Origin: Drosophila miranda
Taxonomy: Eukaryota > Arthropoda > Insecta > Diptera > Drosophilidae
Direction: 5' to 3'
NCBI RefSeq assembly: GCF_003369915.1
Contig: NC_046677.1
Span: 18,494,913 to 18,558,912, forward strand
Length of the DNA stretch: 64,000 nt
Part shown: one piece after another, positions 22,001 through 35,782 of the stretch
Layout of the letters: every line of letters starts with the position of its first letter
Numbering within the stretch: the stretch's first letter is position 1
Program-made: the position numbers and the translations under genes
Notes under the pieces: model-generated
Database searches by the model: none
Seen by the model: only the letters and a program-made list of their open reading frames with translations
Told to the model about the DNA's origin: nothing

Positions 22001-22110
22001 GGCGGCAGATATCGGAAATTGAAATGCCGCCGTTTGGACAGTTCGAATTATATCACTTGTTTTTGTGTTGAATAAAAAACTCCAGAATTGTGTGTCTAAA
22101 GCATCAAATT

Positions 22111-23639
22111 TTTATTGTAAACTTTTCATTTGCGTTTTATAAATATGTTCCTTTAGCTTTCCTTATATGTCTTATAGCGTGCGAACTCGCACGAGAGTAT
22201 GGGTGTGCTTTAATGGATAACTTTAAAATGAGAATAAGTTGTGTGATTTAGGTTATGCTCGAATGTTTTAATGCTAAGGGCGCCTAGATTGTTATGTGTG
22301 GCACCTAAATGGAAATATGCGATGATTAAATGTTTTAATAGTATGCAAGTAGCATTTTATAGAGGAGTTTCTAATACTTTTCAGATCTTATTCTGATAGA
22401 GAGAAGAAGTGGCATATTGTATGTGTTGATTTCCAGCTAAAACTGAATATGTGCTTAAAATTGCTTCGTAATTATGCACTACACTTTCCCCCATTTACCC
22501 CCTGGCCATATTGAGCACATTTAAAATACTTTTACGTTAGTTTTTCATTGATGGGAAATTACTAGAAACTACTACAAATGTGAATGTAGGTGTACTCGTG
22601 GAGCGAAGAAGTGTCTAGTCAATGCTTTATCAAGGGTATTTACAAATTGTAAGGTATTGCTTATGCATTCGAGTCTATTGTTTATGCTGTGATTGGGGCT
22701 GTTCCTTCAATATTTATTTACAATTATGAAAATGGTTTCGTGTCATTTTTTTTTTAAATGTGGCTATCAGCTATCGCAACCTTGATCTCTGGATCTCTGG
22801 ATCTCGAAAACACAAATCGGTTCTACTAAAGTTACAATACTAACCCTTATAGAACCGCTTTGGCTCCGGTTTCGGTCATCTCAAGAAAACAAAACGAAAA
22901 ACGTTGTGATTAAAATTCCTTTTTGCCAGGCTTTACTGTAATTCTGCTTTTGTATTTGCTTTTGCGACTCAGCACACAAGCTTTCCCCACTCCACGTTTT
23001 GGCAGTGAACCTGAGCTTACATCTTTGTCTTGGGGATCGACTACGTTACAAGAACCGAACCGGCGCTCTCCCAACTTTTTGTTTTTTGTTTTTGTATTTA
23101 ATATTTAATAGATACACGATTTAATGGTACTTTAATCGATTAAAATAAGCACATACAGGCAAATTTAGCGAACAACCAGAGTATCGGTGAGCCCCAATCT
23201 CGCGAAGGGGATGATCTTTCCTCAAGAATGGAGCACAAAATTCTTAACTTCACTAAACATGCTTAACATTCGTTTTTGCTTTCAGGCCAGTTCATGTTTG
23301 GTTATGTTTTTTATTTAAACAATCATGTCTCATCACAAAATTGATGATTTCACGTTCATAGGCTTAGGGCTAGCGATCTGGCTATCGTAATCGGTGACTT
23401 AAATTAGAAACACAACTTTGAATTAGTCAGCGAAAAGATCCGAACTATCAACTAAGGTAAAGAGAACTCAGAACCCAGAAAATATGGGGACAAGTTCCGA
23501 GTGGGTTAAATTAAAGATTTGTAACTGAATTCCTTGTTCTTTGATTTTCGGGCTAAACTTAGGGTCCTAATTATTTATTGTTGCACATTGTCTGCATATT
23601 GTATGTGTAGTTCTGCTGAATGATCGAGGGGCTGGAGAT
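22111..23639 (-). other. Probable long 3'UTR of the PPP1R14-like gene
   Basis: No coding sequence that I can support. A minus-strand AATAAA (TTTATT at 22111-22116) is the first good hexamer set beyond the stop codon at 23640, so a ~1.5 kb 3'UTR is possible; shorter forms are equally possible. The short ORF at 22923-23108 begins at a non-ATG codon and is not called. Confidence 0.35.
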
Positions 23640-24150
23640 TTACAGTGTCTTTGCGCGATCCAGCAGGTCGCTGATGAACTTCGATATGTCCGATTGCGGG
23701 CGTTTGCAGACTGATAATAACCTCTGCGAAAGGAGACCACCACAAAAAACATAAGCATCAGAGAGATATCTGGATAGTCGCTGTAAGGTCTACTCACTAT
23801 AAGATGAGATCTCCTTATGTCATCTGTGTCCATGTCCAATATCTCGTCAATGTCCACATCAATGGCCTCGCTCTGGGTTCAGAAGTTAGATGTTATTCAC
23901 TGAAAATACGACCTTGTGCTAGTCCTTGAATGCTTACCGGCGGATCGAAGAGCTTCTGCAACTCGTCGTAGAGCCACATCTCCACAGCGAGGCGCTTGCG
24001 GATGAGGCTCATCTGGTGTGATCCGTATTTGGCAGTGAGGAACTTCTCCCTGCGCTCCTTCACCTCGGCCCCCTTCTCGTTGAAGTTGACGCGTAGATTG
24101 GTCCGGTTGGGGGATCGCTCGCAGTCGTTCATCTCTAGGCCGCACTGCAT
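23640..24150 (-). CDS. PPP1R14/CPI-17-like inhibitor of protein phosphatase 1
   Basis: Exons 24150-23938, 23872-23798 and 23723-23640; all phase 0; 123 aa, the normal size of the family. The PHI domain runs from FLTAKYGSHQMSLIRKRLAV through EMWLYDELQKLFDPP to DVDIDEILDMDTDDIRR and ends in the SVCKRP..DISKFISDLLDR helix. Thr39 in the FLTAKY segment lies at the place of Thr38 of CPI-17, the residue whose phosphorylation turns the protein into a myosin-phosphatase/PP1 inhibitor; so regulation by PKC/ROCK-type kinases is expected from the family. The product is cytosolic. Start chosen as the first ATG of the exon; an upstream alternative exon cannot be excluded. I recall a single fly homolog on 2L but do not give a symbol. 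Confidence 0.88.
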
Positions 24151-27100
24151 TTTTCTATTGATTCACGGATACAAGCTTCGTTTATTGAACCTTAATTAAT
24201 TGGCGCTGCCTGTAATTGAGGAAAACAGTTGGAAGATCGGGAGAGACGAGTGGTTAGACAATGGTTGCTTCGATGGATGATTGCTTCAAATTGAATCAAA
24301 CTTAACAGTCTGCAACAGAGTGGGACCCACCACCAGAGTTCAACATTCATGCGTCACACCCGTTTCTCTTCCACAAGAGCTCAGACTCGGCCATCGGCCA
24401 TCGGCTTATGGATGCGAAGACGGCTGAGACTGGGACTGGGACCCGTTTCTGGGCCTAAAGGCATTCTCAAAATACCCGCATCCGTGAGTCATGGGTCTGA
24501 TTCATGCATTCCATTATACATTAAACATTTGTGTACTGTACTTTATCTATGCCCAGGAATTACGATGACATGCGAACAGGAATAATTGCTCACATGTCAC
24601 GGCTTTGTCCTATTTCAAAGTGTACATATATTCACCCTCGCTATCGCATACATACATAGGTCTGCATGTATAAATTTAACAGTTTAACAGTTAATTTAAT
24701 TAACGTGTAACGTATGGTTCTCTGATTTCTGACATTTGACTTCTGTGTGTGTACGTAGAGTATTGTATGTACGAGTGAGTCTGTATGCTGTGACTGACAG
24801 CACCCGCTCATAAAGAAACCACACCAGAGGAAGTTTAATTAGTGAACACCAAAAAAACCACAATAAAATCCAACCAATCAATTCGAGATTGGGCCAGGGA
24901 TATTCAGTACCAAAACAGATCCGAGTATCTTCTCAATTGATTCTCCCTTTGTACACATACATATCTGTATATGGTAGTTAATTCAAACAATTGACAACTT
25001 CAATTGAAGAGGAACTGGCCCATAATCACCATCATGTACAATGCAAGTGAAAGGCCTTAGAATATTTAGGGCTCAAGTTAAATAAATGGCAATGTGTTCG
25101 ATACATTCGATCTATGTTAAGAAGGAACATAATATTTATGCAATGTTAGACTATTTTCTCGCTTACATTTCACTTTAAAAACTCCCCACTAAAATGATTA
25201 TCCGCTGTATGCATCCACATCTGCTTCGAAAATTAAATATGCTCTTCCAATTTCCGCAGCTTATTATTTATAAATATTTTCATTTCAGGCCACATTTGTC
25301 GCCTTTCAGCCGCACGAGAAAGGTAAAATAAAGGTCAACCCCCTCAAACGTCGATAGAAACAGGCGCCAGGCACCAGGAGGGCTTGGTTACCGCGCTACC
25401 TGACGCACATTCGTATTCCTGCCCCCACTTTCCGCCCCACAGGCCGAAATCAGAGCCTTCGAATTTCCCATTTGGCACACAAAAGTCTTAACCAAGTTAC
25501 TCCACTTTCGCTCTCATCTCAAACTAGCCCGAAATGGTCGAGCTGTCGAGTGTTGACATAGTTTTCGTGCCTCTGTTTTGTGTTTTGGTGTGGTTTTTGA
25601 GGTATTTGGAAATGGCAGGCAAGCAGGAGCATCGGCCGAGCATCGGCTGAGATCTTTCCGCATTCACCGCTAAAAATAGAGAAACAATGCCCCGAACTTC
25701 TCCGCTGACGCTATCTTTTCGCACAGTGGAATATTCCGGCCCGTGCGAAATCTGATGCGGGGCTTGCTTAAGTAATCCCAAGAAGTCATGAGCCATTATG
25801 AAACGGACGTTTATTTTGTCACTGGCATGTCAAGATCCCGACTGGAGGGCGAGGAGGAGTGCGTATCCAAGCGGATTGCAGGGGGGGCTATGCATGTAAT
25901 GTGAGATTTCCCTTCGGTGAGCTCCGCGAGCAGTTCGTTTTTGTTAGGCTTTGCTCCGCAAATTGTTCTAAACGAAGCTAATTGTGTGGATCCGTTTTGC
26001 CCCCTACCTGTAAGAGTGTATCCAAGGCTACCAGATTTAGGGGTATCCAGGACTCACTGATAATTTCAGAAATACTATACACAGGTTTCAATTCATATTC
26101 AACTAGAAATATTTGTGGGAAATGTTTAAAATAAATGGGACTGTGATTGTGACATGACTGTACCTGAGAAAGTGCGTCTCCCGAGGAAATGGGGTATCGT
26201 ATCTCTTTTGAAAAAGTCCCACAACGCTTAGCTCTGAAATGGCTGGGAGCGGCAACGTTAACTGTGGGATCTAGTAAGTTATGTTGATATCTGAGGAATT
26301 TCCTCAGATTTTCCCAAACTCTGAAGAAACGAGAGCAAAAACTATTTGACCGAAGATTATCAAGTACGAGATGGTGGGGATGGGATGGGGCTGTGGTGGG
26401 CGGAATATAAAAGTAAATTACATGAGTACCCTTATTATTATTGCTTGCCACATCTGAAGCTGACGCTGGTGCTGGGGCTGGGGCCTTGCATAAGTATTAT
26501 GTTGAAATGGCTCCAGCAATGCGGCCGTAACATGCAACATGTTGCATGTTCAGCGGCCAAAAAAACAACAACAAACTACACATAGTATATATACATATAT
26601 AAGGTAGCTGCGAATAAAATTGTATCAACAGAGGCCCAACCACGGCACAGCGTTGCAGAAACTTCCGGAAACGGTGGCAAATATTTCCCACATGTGGCAG
26701 GGGCCTGGGCCTGGGCTGGCTACCGATTTGACTTATGCAATTATTTACCTTTCTATTTCTTTTGTTTGTGAAAGGAATTAGAGCCACTGGACAGAACCAC
26801 CAAACCCGAGTCCGAGCCCGAGCCCGAACCCATTCCTGTTGCATGCGACTGCAATTTTCCGAATAGTCTCATGCATTTCAAATTGATTCGATTGGAACAA
26901 AACCCATGGCTGATGGCGTATCGATCCGCGGCTAGTATTAAAAATGTAAATTGGCATCTGTCCACAGACCCAGACCCCCCGGCTTGGCCTCTAACTAGCC
27001 CGCCCACACATCCAACTGAAACGTCAACGTTAATATTTAAGTGATTGCTACAGCCTAGGAAATGGCATGGGATATCAAATGAACCTTAACAGTCTTTCAG

Positions 27101-30100
27101 ACGGGCATAAAATAGGGTCCTTTCCTTTTAGTCGATGGTCGAATCTAATCTAGAACAAAATCAAGCCAGAAACAACAGCTGCAACGTAGACAGCCTACCT
27201 TCCCGGCTATTCCAATGCTTTCATTGATCTATATCTAGTTTTATCGAAAATGGCATTATCCATTGGATCTGGCTAAACAGATACTGTGAAATCAAATTAA
27301 TCTTGCACTTTTGTGGATGCATTTAATGAACTAGAACTAATAATTATAATCGAATTAAGTTCGAAACGAAACAATCCAAATGGTTTCACTGTGGAATGCC
27401 AAATAAATGCAAATGAAAATCGCATGTGTCGCCATTCCGCAAAGGCCTTTTAGGAATCAGTCGATTTGGGGCCCCCCAAAATGGAAATTGCGTTTTTGGG
27501 CAGGCGCCAATCGCTGAGTGCAGAAAATTCATGCTAATTTCAAGGTAATTATAGGTATTAATTATACATCAGACGGCATTTAAGACACTTGCCCAACACG
27601 TAATTCGAAATTCAGCCAGAAAACACGAATATCAAACTGAATTTTGAATGAATACCCAAAAGTGGGTACGAGTAATGATTTGGGCAACTTTTCACACCAC
27701 TTTCCGATTATGGTGTGAATTAAGACGTTCTAGAACCACTGCGTAATTCAGACTGCGGCTCAATTTTCTTTCAGAACTAACCCTAATTTGCATTTATAAG
27801 AGCACGAATGAGCGAGAAAAATAGGGAGAAGACACCAAATCCAAAAAATCCAGTTCATCGGGTCGGACCCAAACTAAGCATGGCATTAACCTACATATCG
27901 ATACTGATTATATCTGTGAATCGGCTTTTGCGCTCTTCTCAGAGATTCATTCAAGCCGACATTTTCACATACCGCACTATACTCGGGGAGAGGGAAAAGT
28001 GAAATGTGACGCTTTTATGCTAAAAAGCCTACGAAATAAAACTAACAAAGAGCCAGCGTTTGTTTATGCAAATGCTCCGCGGCTCGCGGCTTGTAAAACG
28101 CCATAAAAGATATAAGAAAAGTCTGTCCAGACGTGAAATCCAGTTTAGAAATATTTTGTATAGAAGAAATTTTAAAAACTTCCACTGATATTTTAGAGAA
28201 GTTCCATGACATCAGCCTTGGTGTACCGATATTGGCTTACACCATAAATATATTGCTCATCAATCGCGCTATTCAACTGGCGGCTTATCAGCAGAGCTAC
28301 AATAAACAAAAACCCATTATTTGAGTTACAGCCTCATTTGAATAAATCTAGGCATTACAGAGGCAGCTACTGATAACCCGCAGATGAAGCTGATTCATGC
28401 AATCTTGAAGTATATTCAGTCGGGGGAGAACCAACTGAACAACACGGCCAATTAACATACATATTTCCCTTGTGGTTGTTTTTTATACACCTACTAGACT
28501 AGTGATTGATTGGAGGGGTTTGATTCTAAGCCCAGCTAAACACGCGCCTGTCACTCGATCAGCCTGAAGAGCTGTTCGGACATTGATAGGTCGTTAATTT
28601 CCTTAGAACCAATCTCTGAAAAAAGCCACTTTACAAATTAGCCAAAAACAAGGCGCTGATAGATGGATCCATATCTATACAGATAAGGATATGTACATCG
28701 ATATGTACGCTGTATGATTTATCAGCTCATTTTGGATCTTTTAGTATTTAGGTATGTACGAATGTACGTATACCACCATTAAAAAAAAATGCTGATCCAG
28801 AAACCATTGAATAATTATAATGGGGAAAAAACAAAGCCCTGCAAGTTCTCGGGTTCCCAGCTGGGCAATCACCTCATCGCCTCATTTGGATGTCCGAGAC
28901 TGACTCAATTTTTGGAGGGAGTAGACTTTTGCGGGATAATATTCAAAAGTTAATTTGGCTTATTGCTTATTCATTTTGGTCAGCCTCCTTTCAGGGTTTT
29001 TTTCTCTGTAGATCCGAAAAGGGGTTAAAGACAAGGAAAAAACAAAAGACCATCACATAAACTGCTCTAAGAGGCAACGTTATGGATAAATAATTGCCAG
29101 AGAAAACACCTACGATATCCACGAAGATGCGAAGAAGTCAAGTAGCCGGGCCGAGCCGGCCATTAGGTAGGCAGCCAAGTAGCTAGACTGCGGTTGTTGA
29201 CCTTACAAGTGCCAGAGTCAGAGACAGAGACAGAGACGGGGCCAAGAGATGGGCATATTCAAAATGCTTACTGGGCAACTGCCAAAAGCGAGTTGTCATG
29301 GTAATGTTATACGGGTACCCGCGTACCCGCAAAGTTGAGCAAAAAGCTTTTCCTAGACAAATTACCTTCGGTAAATGTTGGCCGACTCCGGCCAAGAGTT
29401 CTTGGTACTCGAAGTCTCGGTAAACTCTGGCGGCCTACGGCATACTTGCCGTGCTTTTCGGGGCGGAAAAAATCAAATAAAATACACTGGACCAAACTGT
29501 TTTTCCAGGCATTGTGCAATATTTGCTGTCTAATTTATTGTTTGCGCAATGTTTGTGTCGTTCTTGGCTCTCTGGGAGGTTGCGTCATGGAGACTGTGAA
29601 AACGCTCGGCTAGGTGTGAGAATTCTCATTGACTGATGGGCGCGAGTGGAATAAAAGTTTTGGCGTTTATAAATAGATGGAATTTGTCATTGGGTCCAAC
29701 GCACTGACCGATATTTTGCAACGCGACTAGAAAAGCGGAATTCTCTGTGGGATCTAATAGGGGAATTGCACAACAGACACTCGTATGGTACGAGCCCACT
29801 AACAGATAATAAATTTAAGCAGAATAACAAAACATATTTTCCCGACTAAAACGGAAATGTATTTCAAGTAATCTGTATATTGGGATTTGATAATGCAAAA
29901 GTTTTCTACATTAACGTGGAACGTTCCATTTCCTGTTTCTGTGGGATGGGAAATCAATTTGTTTTTTCACTCCAGCTGTGCGCCATTTGAGCCAAGTCCC
30001 ATTTTTGGCCACGAAACTGCCAAACTCGACATTGGGGAAGTCAAAACATGTCCCCAAAAAATTATGTAATGGAAAGGAGCAATCATCAAATGAACATGAA

Positions 30101-30799
30101 CATTCCCGTGTCCCTGCGTGTCAATAGATAAATATCTATAAATAACCAAAGCTACATATGATAAATCCACCACTAGGAACAATAGAAACACGCCACAGGC
30201 AGGTGGATGGGTGAAATCAGGAGGACTGACGCTCCCACTGCTTATTCCCCCGTTGGGAACTTATTTATGATTGCCACGAATTACATACATGCCTCGTACA
30301 TAACACAGACCTCGTATAACAGCGGTTCTGGACAACGCAAAAAGATTGAACGAGCTGCGAGCATTGACACCAGGCTCCCTCCCCCTCTATCGGTGCAAGT
30401 ACTGCATGCAGACATACTCTGTATATATACTATAAATTGTGTTTACAACTGCAGCTTTATAGCTGCAGACAGCCTCTGTGCATGTCCACGTTCATTGCCA
30501 GCTGTCGGCACTGGGTTAGAGTTCAATGAAATGTGCTCTCTATAGTGATTCATAATGGTTTACACATACTTAACTTATTTTCAGAAAATTTCTAGAAAGA
30601 AAGCATTCCTTTGAGGAAGAAAAGACGGCCGAAAATTGTGCATATTTTTTGAATAGCATATAGCAAAACATACGACTATGTACTCCTCTAATTCCTCTAT
30701 GTTCCTCCTCTAATTGTGCATTAATAGTAATTCCAATTGCCTTTTTAGCCACTCAAGGTAACAATCATTTATCAGCATTAGTTTCAGAAATAAATCAAT
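24151..30799. other. 6.6 kb without recognised coding sequence
   Basis: Scanned on both strands: only short, non-homologous frames, many from non-ATG starts. Could hold 5'UTR exons or introns of the PPP1R14-like gene, enhancers, or non-coding RNAs. Notable points are a perfect 22 bp palindrome at 26529-26550 and several CT/GGGGCT simple tracts (about 24415, 26460, 26700). No transposon sequence recognised. Confidence 0.4.
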
Positions 30800-31036
30800 T
30801 TATTCCAATGGCTCGAAGTGCATATCAAATTGGACACTCCCAGCAACTCCATTCACAAAGAACCTGGCCAAAATATCTGCATCTTTCTTCTTACCTGCTG
30901 TATCCCTTACCTGCCAATCATACAAGTCGTCCGTTACTCTTAATTTTTGAACGAGCGTATAATACTCGAAGACTTCCGTTGGCAGATACAACTCCGTGTC
31001 TGCAGATAACATTAATGCCAAACACGTCGTCTTCTA
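30800..31036 (-). CDS. Possible terminal exon of an unidentified minus-strand gene
   Basis: On the minus strand an acceptor-like TTTTTTAGGTAG ends at about 31035, followed by an open frame reading KTTCLALMLSADTELYLPTE, then FEYYTLVQKLRVTDDLYDWQ, VRDTAGKKKDADILARFFVN and a short end with QFDMHFEPLE before the TAA at 30800. Composition is protein-like (aromatic and charged residues, no low complexity). No ATG starts it: the first usable codon inside is TTG or the later ATG of LML. So if real it is a spliced last exon whose partners lie to the right. I do not recognise the family and found no upstream exon. Confidence 0.35.
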
Positions 31037-34000
31037 CCTAAAAAACCCACAACCCCGAAACCCGTCAAGAGAACAGAGCGAACACACAACGAAAATTGCT
31101 TATTAATCTGTTTGACGAAATCGCCAGAAAGAGACATTTAGGATGTTACGTTTGCTTTTTGGATGATGTTTTTCGCTCGAATTCGTCTTGTTTGTTTTTC
31201 GTAGGCTATTTCAGGTCTCCACAGGATGTTTTTGAATGTTCAAAGCGTTAATGTTTGGATTCAGACATTATTTATGACCGTTTAACCATTTGTTAGGTTC
31301 AAGTTCAAAGCATCATCTATTCTCGAAATGGGGAAACTTCTTGTGGAGGCCTTCAGGGCCCACCCGAAGAACACAAGAGGTTTATCTGAATCGACCAATC
31401 AGTATCAGCCAGCTGGATTTCAACAAGTAAACGTATAAATAAAGCTGTATCTTTATATTGATTTCGGGAATGTCTCGAGTCGAGTCGGGCCGAACAATAG
31501 AACCACAGATGAGGTCAAAGCCGTTGGCGAGGGGGGTACAGACTCCCAGAGATACGCCCGCAGAACGTGCGTTAGGCGCTTAATAAACTCGTACGTATCT
31601 CTATCTCTATCGGTGTCTGTATCTGTTTGTGAATCGCTGCAGCTGCAACATTGACCCCTTGTTCCCGGCCCCACAACACTCAGCACCCTGTAAACATATC
31701 GATTGAGAAGACAAAGGCAAAAAAGAGAAATATGCAAAGATGTCAGAATCAAGCGTCGTGTGTCCAATACTCAATGTATCTCGTATCTGTACGTATCTGT
31801 ATCTTGTCCGGCTTGTGTTTTTGCTGGCACTGCACAGTGATTAGACACAAGCGGCGCAAAATGTTATGACTGTGAATAAAACCAGGTTACAAAACACAGC
31901 AGACACAACACGAAGAAACCACAGCTGTCGACATACTTGGGCGAAAATTTCGTTAAGGAGTACGCGTATATATACCAGTACACATATATCTAGATACATA
32001 TATGTGTGTGGCATCGCAAAGCGAGTCTGCGACTGATAAAAAGTCAATTAAACAGAATTACACACTCGTTCAAGTACGAGTATCGCTTCTCGGATCTGGG
32101 GATGTGTGTAGCTGCTTCTCTTCCCAGAAGATGTTACCAAGGCACGACAAAGGATGTTCATTCAGCGAATAGTATGTACTCTACAGCCGGTCTTCACTCT
32201 GCCCCTTCCTCCTACGAGTATTTCAATATCTTCGGACATTGCAGCATTTGATTTGCTGGCCAACACGGAATCTCCGTCTGGCCGATGCTAATAGCAATTG
32301 AAGCATGTTCTGCCCCAGCCCCAGCCCCAGACCCCGCGGCTGAGACCTGGGGAGTGGAAGCGTGAAGCGCAGTTGCGTTTCGTTACGTTCCGCTGAGTGC
32401 GTGGCCAGAAGCGGCAACAGCAACAGCAACAGCAGCCGCCGCCGCCGCACAGACCACCCTTCGCTACCAATAAAAGTCCCACATATGAAGTTGTAAATAT
32501 CGTAGAAAAACAGAAAATAAAAACGTTAATAATAAACGAGGCAGCAACCACTGCATAAAATTCCACAGCTCAACACGCACACACCGCTGGCTGCTTTCTG
32601 CTGGCGGCTTATGCCTCTATGCCACAATGTTTGGGGATGGGATGGGACCTGAGACTGGGACTGGGATACAGCAGGTGGCTGCGACAAGCACGCTTCTCCT
32701 GGACGCTTGACCGGCTGAGATCCACTCGACTGGCCAGCCAACCAGGCAGACTCGTGGACGAGTACGACTATGAGCAGAACAAAAAAAGGTATAGCTATTT
32801 TCCGGTTCTCGTCTGGGAGGAAAGTTCTGGCAGCACAGCCTCTGTGGACCAGGGAAATTTGTATAATTGTACCACATTTTCCAAAGTTTAATCTACCGAT
32901 AAGTACATATACGTTACAATTTGGGATATTAAAGCACGAATATTTGCTAATATGATAATAAAATTTACTTTTTGGCAATGCTCCAGCGATCGTTATGGCC
33001 TAGTCTATTTTGAAATTCGATTGAATTGCTGTTTTCAATTTTCATCAGTCAGAAATTTCACTTGAGGAGATCTTTACTTTGTTTTCTTCTGCCGCTGTAG
33101 CCGCTGCCGCTTTAGGCTTTTCCACTTTTCCGCTGTTGCGACTTTCTGCTCAATGAAATTTTCATTTGCACCAGAGCACAATGAGGGCGACCGTGTGGCA
33201 GCAACAAAACGCAAGTAGCGAGCAGCAAGCACTCACACACACTCACACGCGGGACGCAGAGAGTTTGTCTAACTGTTTGTTTATGAGGCGGCAAGCGTGG
33301 AGCTCGGGAGCTTTCGGAACGGAGGTGGCAGTTCAAGTGTAGCGCGCGCGGCCGGTGGTGAAAGACTAAAACTGCAAACGGAAAAGTATCTGGCGGATAC
33401 ACACGAAAGACAGCTGCCCAACATCGCTGCGAGAGTAACAGCGCGCGAGAGAGCCAGAAAGCTCGCTGCTCGGGGCGACTGCCGGCGTTCAGTGGGCCGA
33501 ACGCGCTGAGTGGAGGGCCGACCATGGAGCGATTAATGATGAGTGGAGCGTGGCTAGTAGAAGCGGATGACCGGCCCACATGATGGGCTCCGATGGTTCT
33601 ACTGGATAGCTTCTGACATACATATAATTCGATTCTCTCGCTTTTGTTTTTTTTTTGTTTGGGTTTAATGGTTTCGGTAGACAAAGTAAAGCTGGGAGGC
33701 TTGGGGGCCTCGAGATCTGTAGATTTATTGACTTGCCAATCAGCTTTGGTAACACACGTTGATTTTCACAGCCACCTTCCACAATGCTGTCTTCGCCGGG
33801 AGCTCGTGTGAAGTTCGGCCGCAATAAAATTTGGTCTTGGGACCAACTAGAAATAAATAAATAGAAGAGTTTGTCTATGAGAAATTAAAATTAACAAATT
33901 GGAGTGGGGGGATGCGGTATTACTAGCCGGAAACGATCCAAGGCCTCGTGTTGTCGCTGCGAATGCACCGCCAGAGTTATTCCCAGTGACAATACGATCT

Positions 34001-35782
34001 GGTGTAGGACAAATCTAAGCTAAGGTTCGGCGCAAATCAATACAATCGCTGCCCATGTGCTTCTATATAAGGGGAACGTTTTCAGCATTATCGCAGGCAA
34101 CGAAGATTGTGTTCTATACTAAGATTTGTTGGTTCCTTCCATTCAACCTGAGTTCTACCTTATTTTGAATATATCCTTTATTGGGCGCGGGAATGTGGAG
34201 GTTTAGAAGCTCAGTGCACTGCGAGTGCGAGTGACCGTAAACTTGAAAACAGAACAGAGAGTGCTTCCGACAGCAGCAAGCAGCAGAGAGAGCAACAGCA
34301 ACAGGAGAGTAAACACCCTAACAGAGGCGGAGCGCACAAGTGCACTGTTAGCCAACATTCAGCTGTCAATTAAGCTCTCGGAGGGGTTTGGAGGGGGAGT
34401 GGATCCATCTAGATGTGACAGGCGTCTGTCAGAGAGGGAAAAAGTTAAGTTGAACAAGAAACATTTAAGAAAATCAATAAATAAATATTTGAGAAGCAGA
34501 GCGGATGTTGTGCTTTGACAATGTCTCGGGCAGAACACGTTACCGTCTTAATTACCTTTCTAAGACTCTTCGTTACAACTCTTTCTCTTTAAATTTAATA
34601 TCTAATTCAACCTCTTTTTATTATAAACTCTTTATGGTTTATTGTGTAGCCATATAATCCTACAACCTGCAAAAACAATGATAAACTGAGAAAAGCCTCT
34701 GACCCTTTTTATGCGTTCGCCTGCGTTTGGGATTGGCTTTGGCCAAATCATTGAACTCTGGCTGCTGCCAAGTTCAAGAGTTCATCTGGAGACACCATCA
34801 GCATCTATCTGCACACACCCTATCCCTATCCCCACCAAAGTCAATTTCTTCTGCTCTCAGCCATGTTTATGGCCCCTTGTTGCGCATTTATTGTGTGGTT
34901 AAGCAGTCTCTGCTCCCGCCGTCCCCCGTAATATCTGACACTTGAGGGTTCCTTGACGCTTTGCCTTTGGTACAAAAAATTCGCCTTTATGCTAACCATT
35001 AATTCAATTTGGGCAACCCCCAGGCCCCGCTCGTCTGTCTAGGCCAATTCCTCCTCCCCGGCGGCAATGGCAATAGCTCCAAGAATTGGTTCGGCAGTCG
35101 CGACGCTGTCTGAGCATTTGAAAGTTTTCTTCTCTTTTATTTTATTTTATTTGTATTTTTTCATATAATTAATGACTTCTTGCGCCAACAGTTCATCAGT
35201 GCAGAGTTTTTTTCAGGGGCTTGGCTTTGCGAGGAGAAGTGTTTGGACAAAGGTGTGAGAGAAGTGTGTTCGGCATCATTCCTAATGAAGAAAGGTTATT
35301 ATGCCTTTGTTCTTCATCTAGGAATACGAGAATACACAGAAATATATGTATGTGCCTTCTAAAAAGTTTGAATGAAAAACTAGTATTAGTATTCCCACAT
35401 GGATCATATTTTGAACGATGCCCAGAAGAAGAAATTCCCTTCTAAGTGTATGTATTTTGATCAGCTTAGTAGAGGTACTTAAATAGTTGCTCTATGGAAG
35501 ATCGGGCTGCTGTTCTGCCCAACGGCTCTTCTAGTATCTTTCCAAGGTCTTTCCTTACCTTTATTATGCAAATGAGCCCAACTTTTATTCTTCTTTCTTT
35601 CAATAATCTTGACCATTGCTTTTTTAATTAAAGTTACTGTTGGCCAGCAAGTCTAAACCGAACTTAGTCCCGGCCCAATGGGCAGCTTAAGGCCAGGCAG
35701 AGGCTGGTGTCGCATGAAATGTAAAGTTTCGTTTGGTTCGGTTCCCAGCTCCGAGTTAAAAATATTTCGTTTCCATAAATAA
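31037..35782. other. Non-coding DNA with GC-rich, UTR-like stretches
   Basis: No protein recognised. 33110-33530 (GC-rich, many CGCGCG and GAGAGAG tracts) and 34205-34520 (CAGCAGCAAGCAGCAGAGAGAG-type sequence with an Inr-like TCAGTGCA near 34209) look like 5'UTR or promoter exons of genes whose coding parts lie elsewhere, perhaps the MANSC/LDLa gene at 40.2 kb. This is compositional inference only. Confidence 0.35.

Noticed and set aside
33112-33684. 190-residue minus-strand open frame in GC-rich DNA
   Set aside because: GC-rich UTR-like sequence with CGCGCG and GAGA tracts, no recognisable domain, low-complexity composition.
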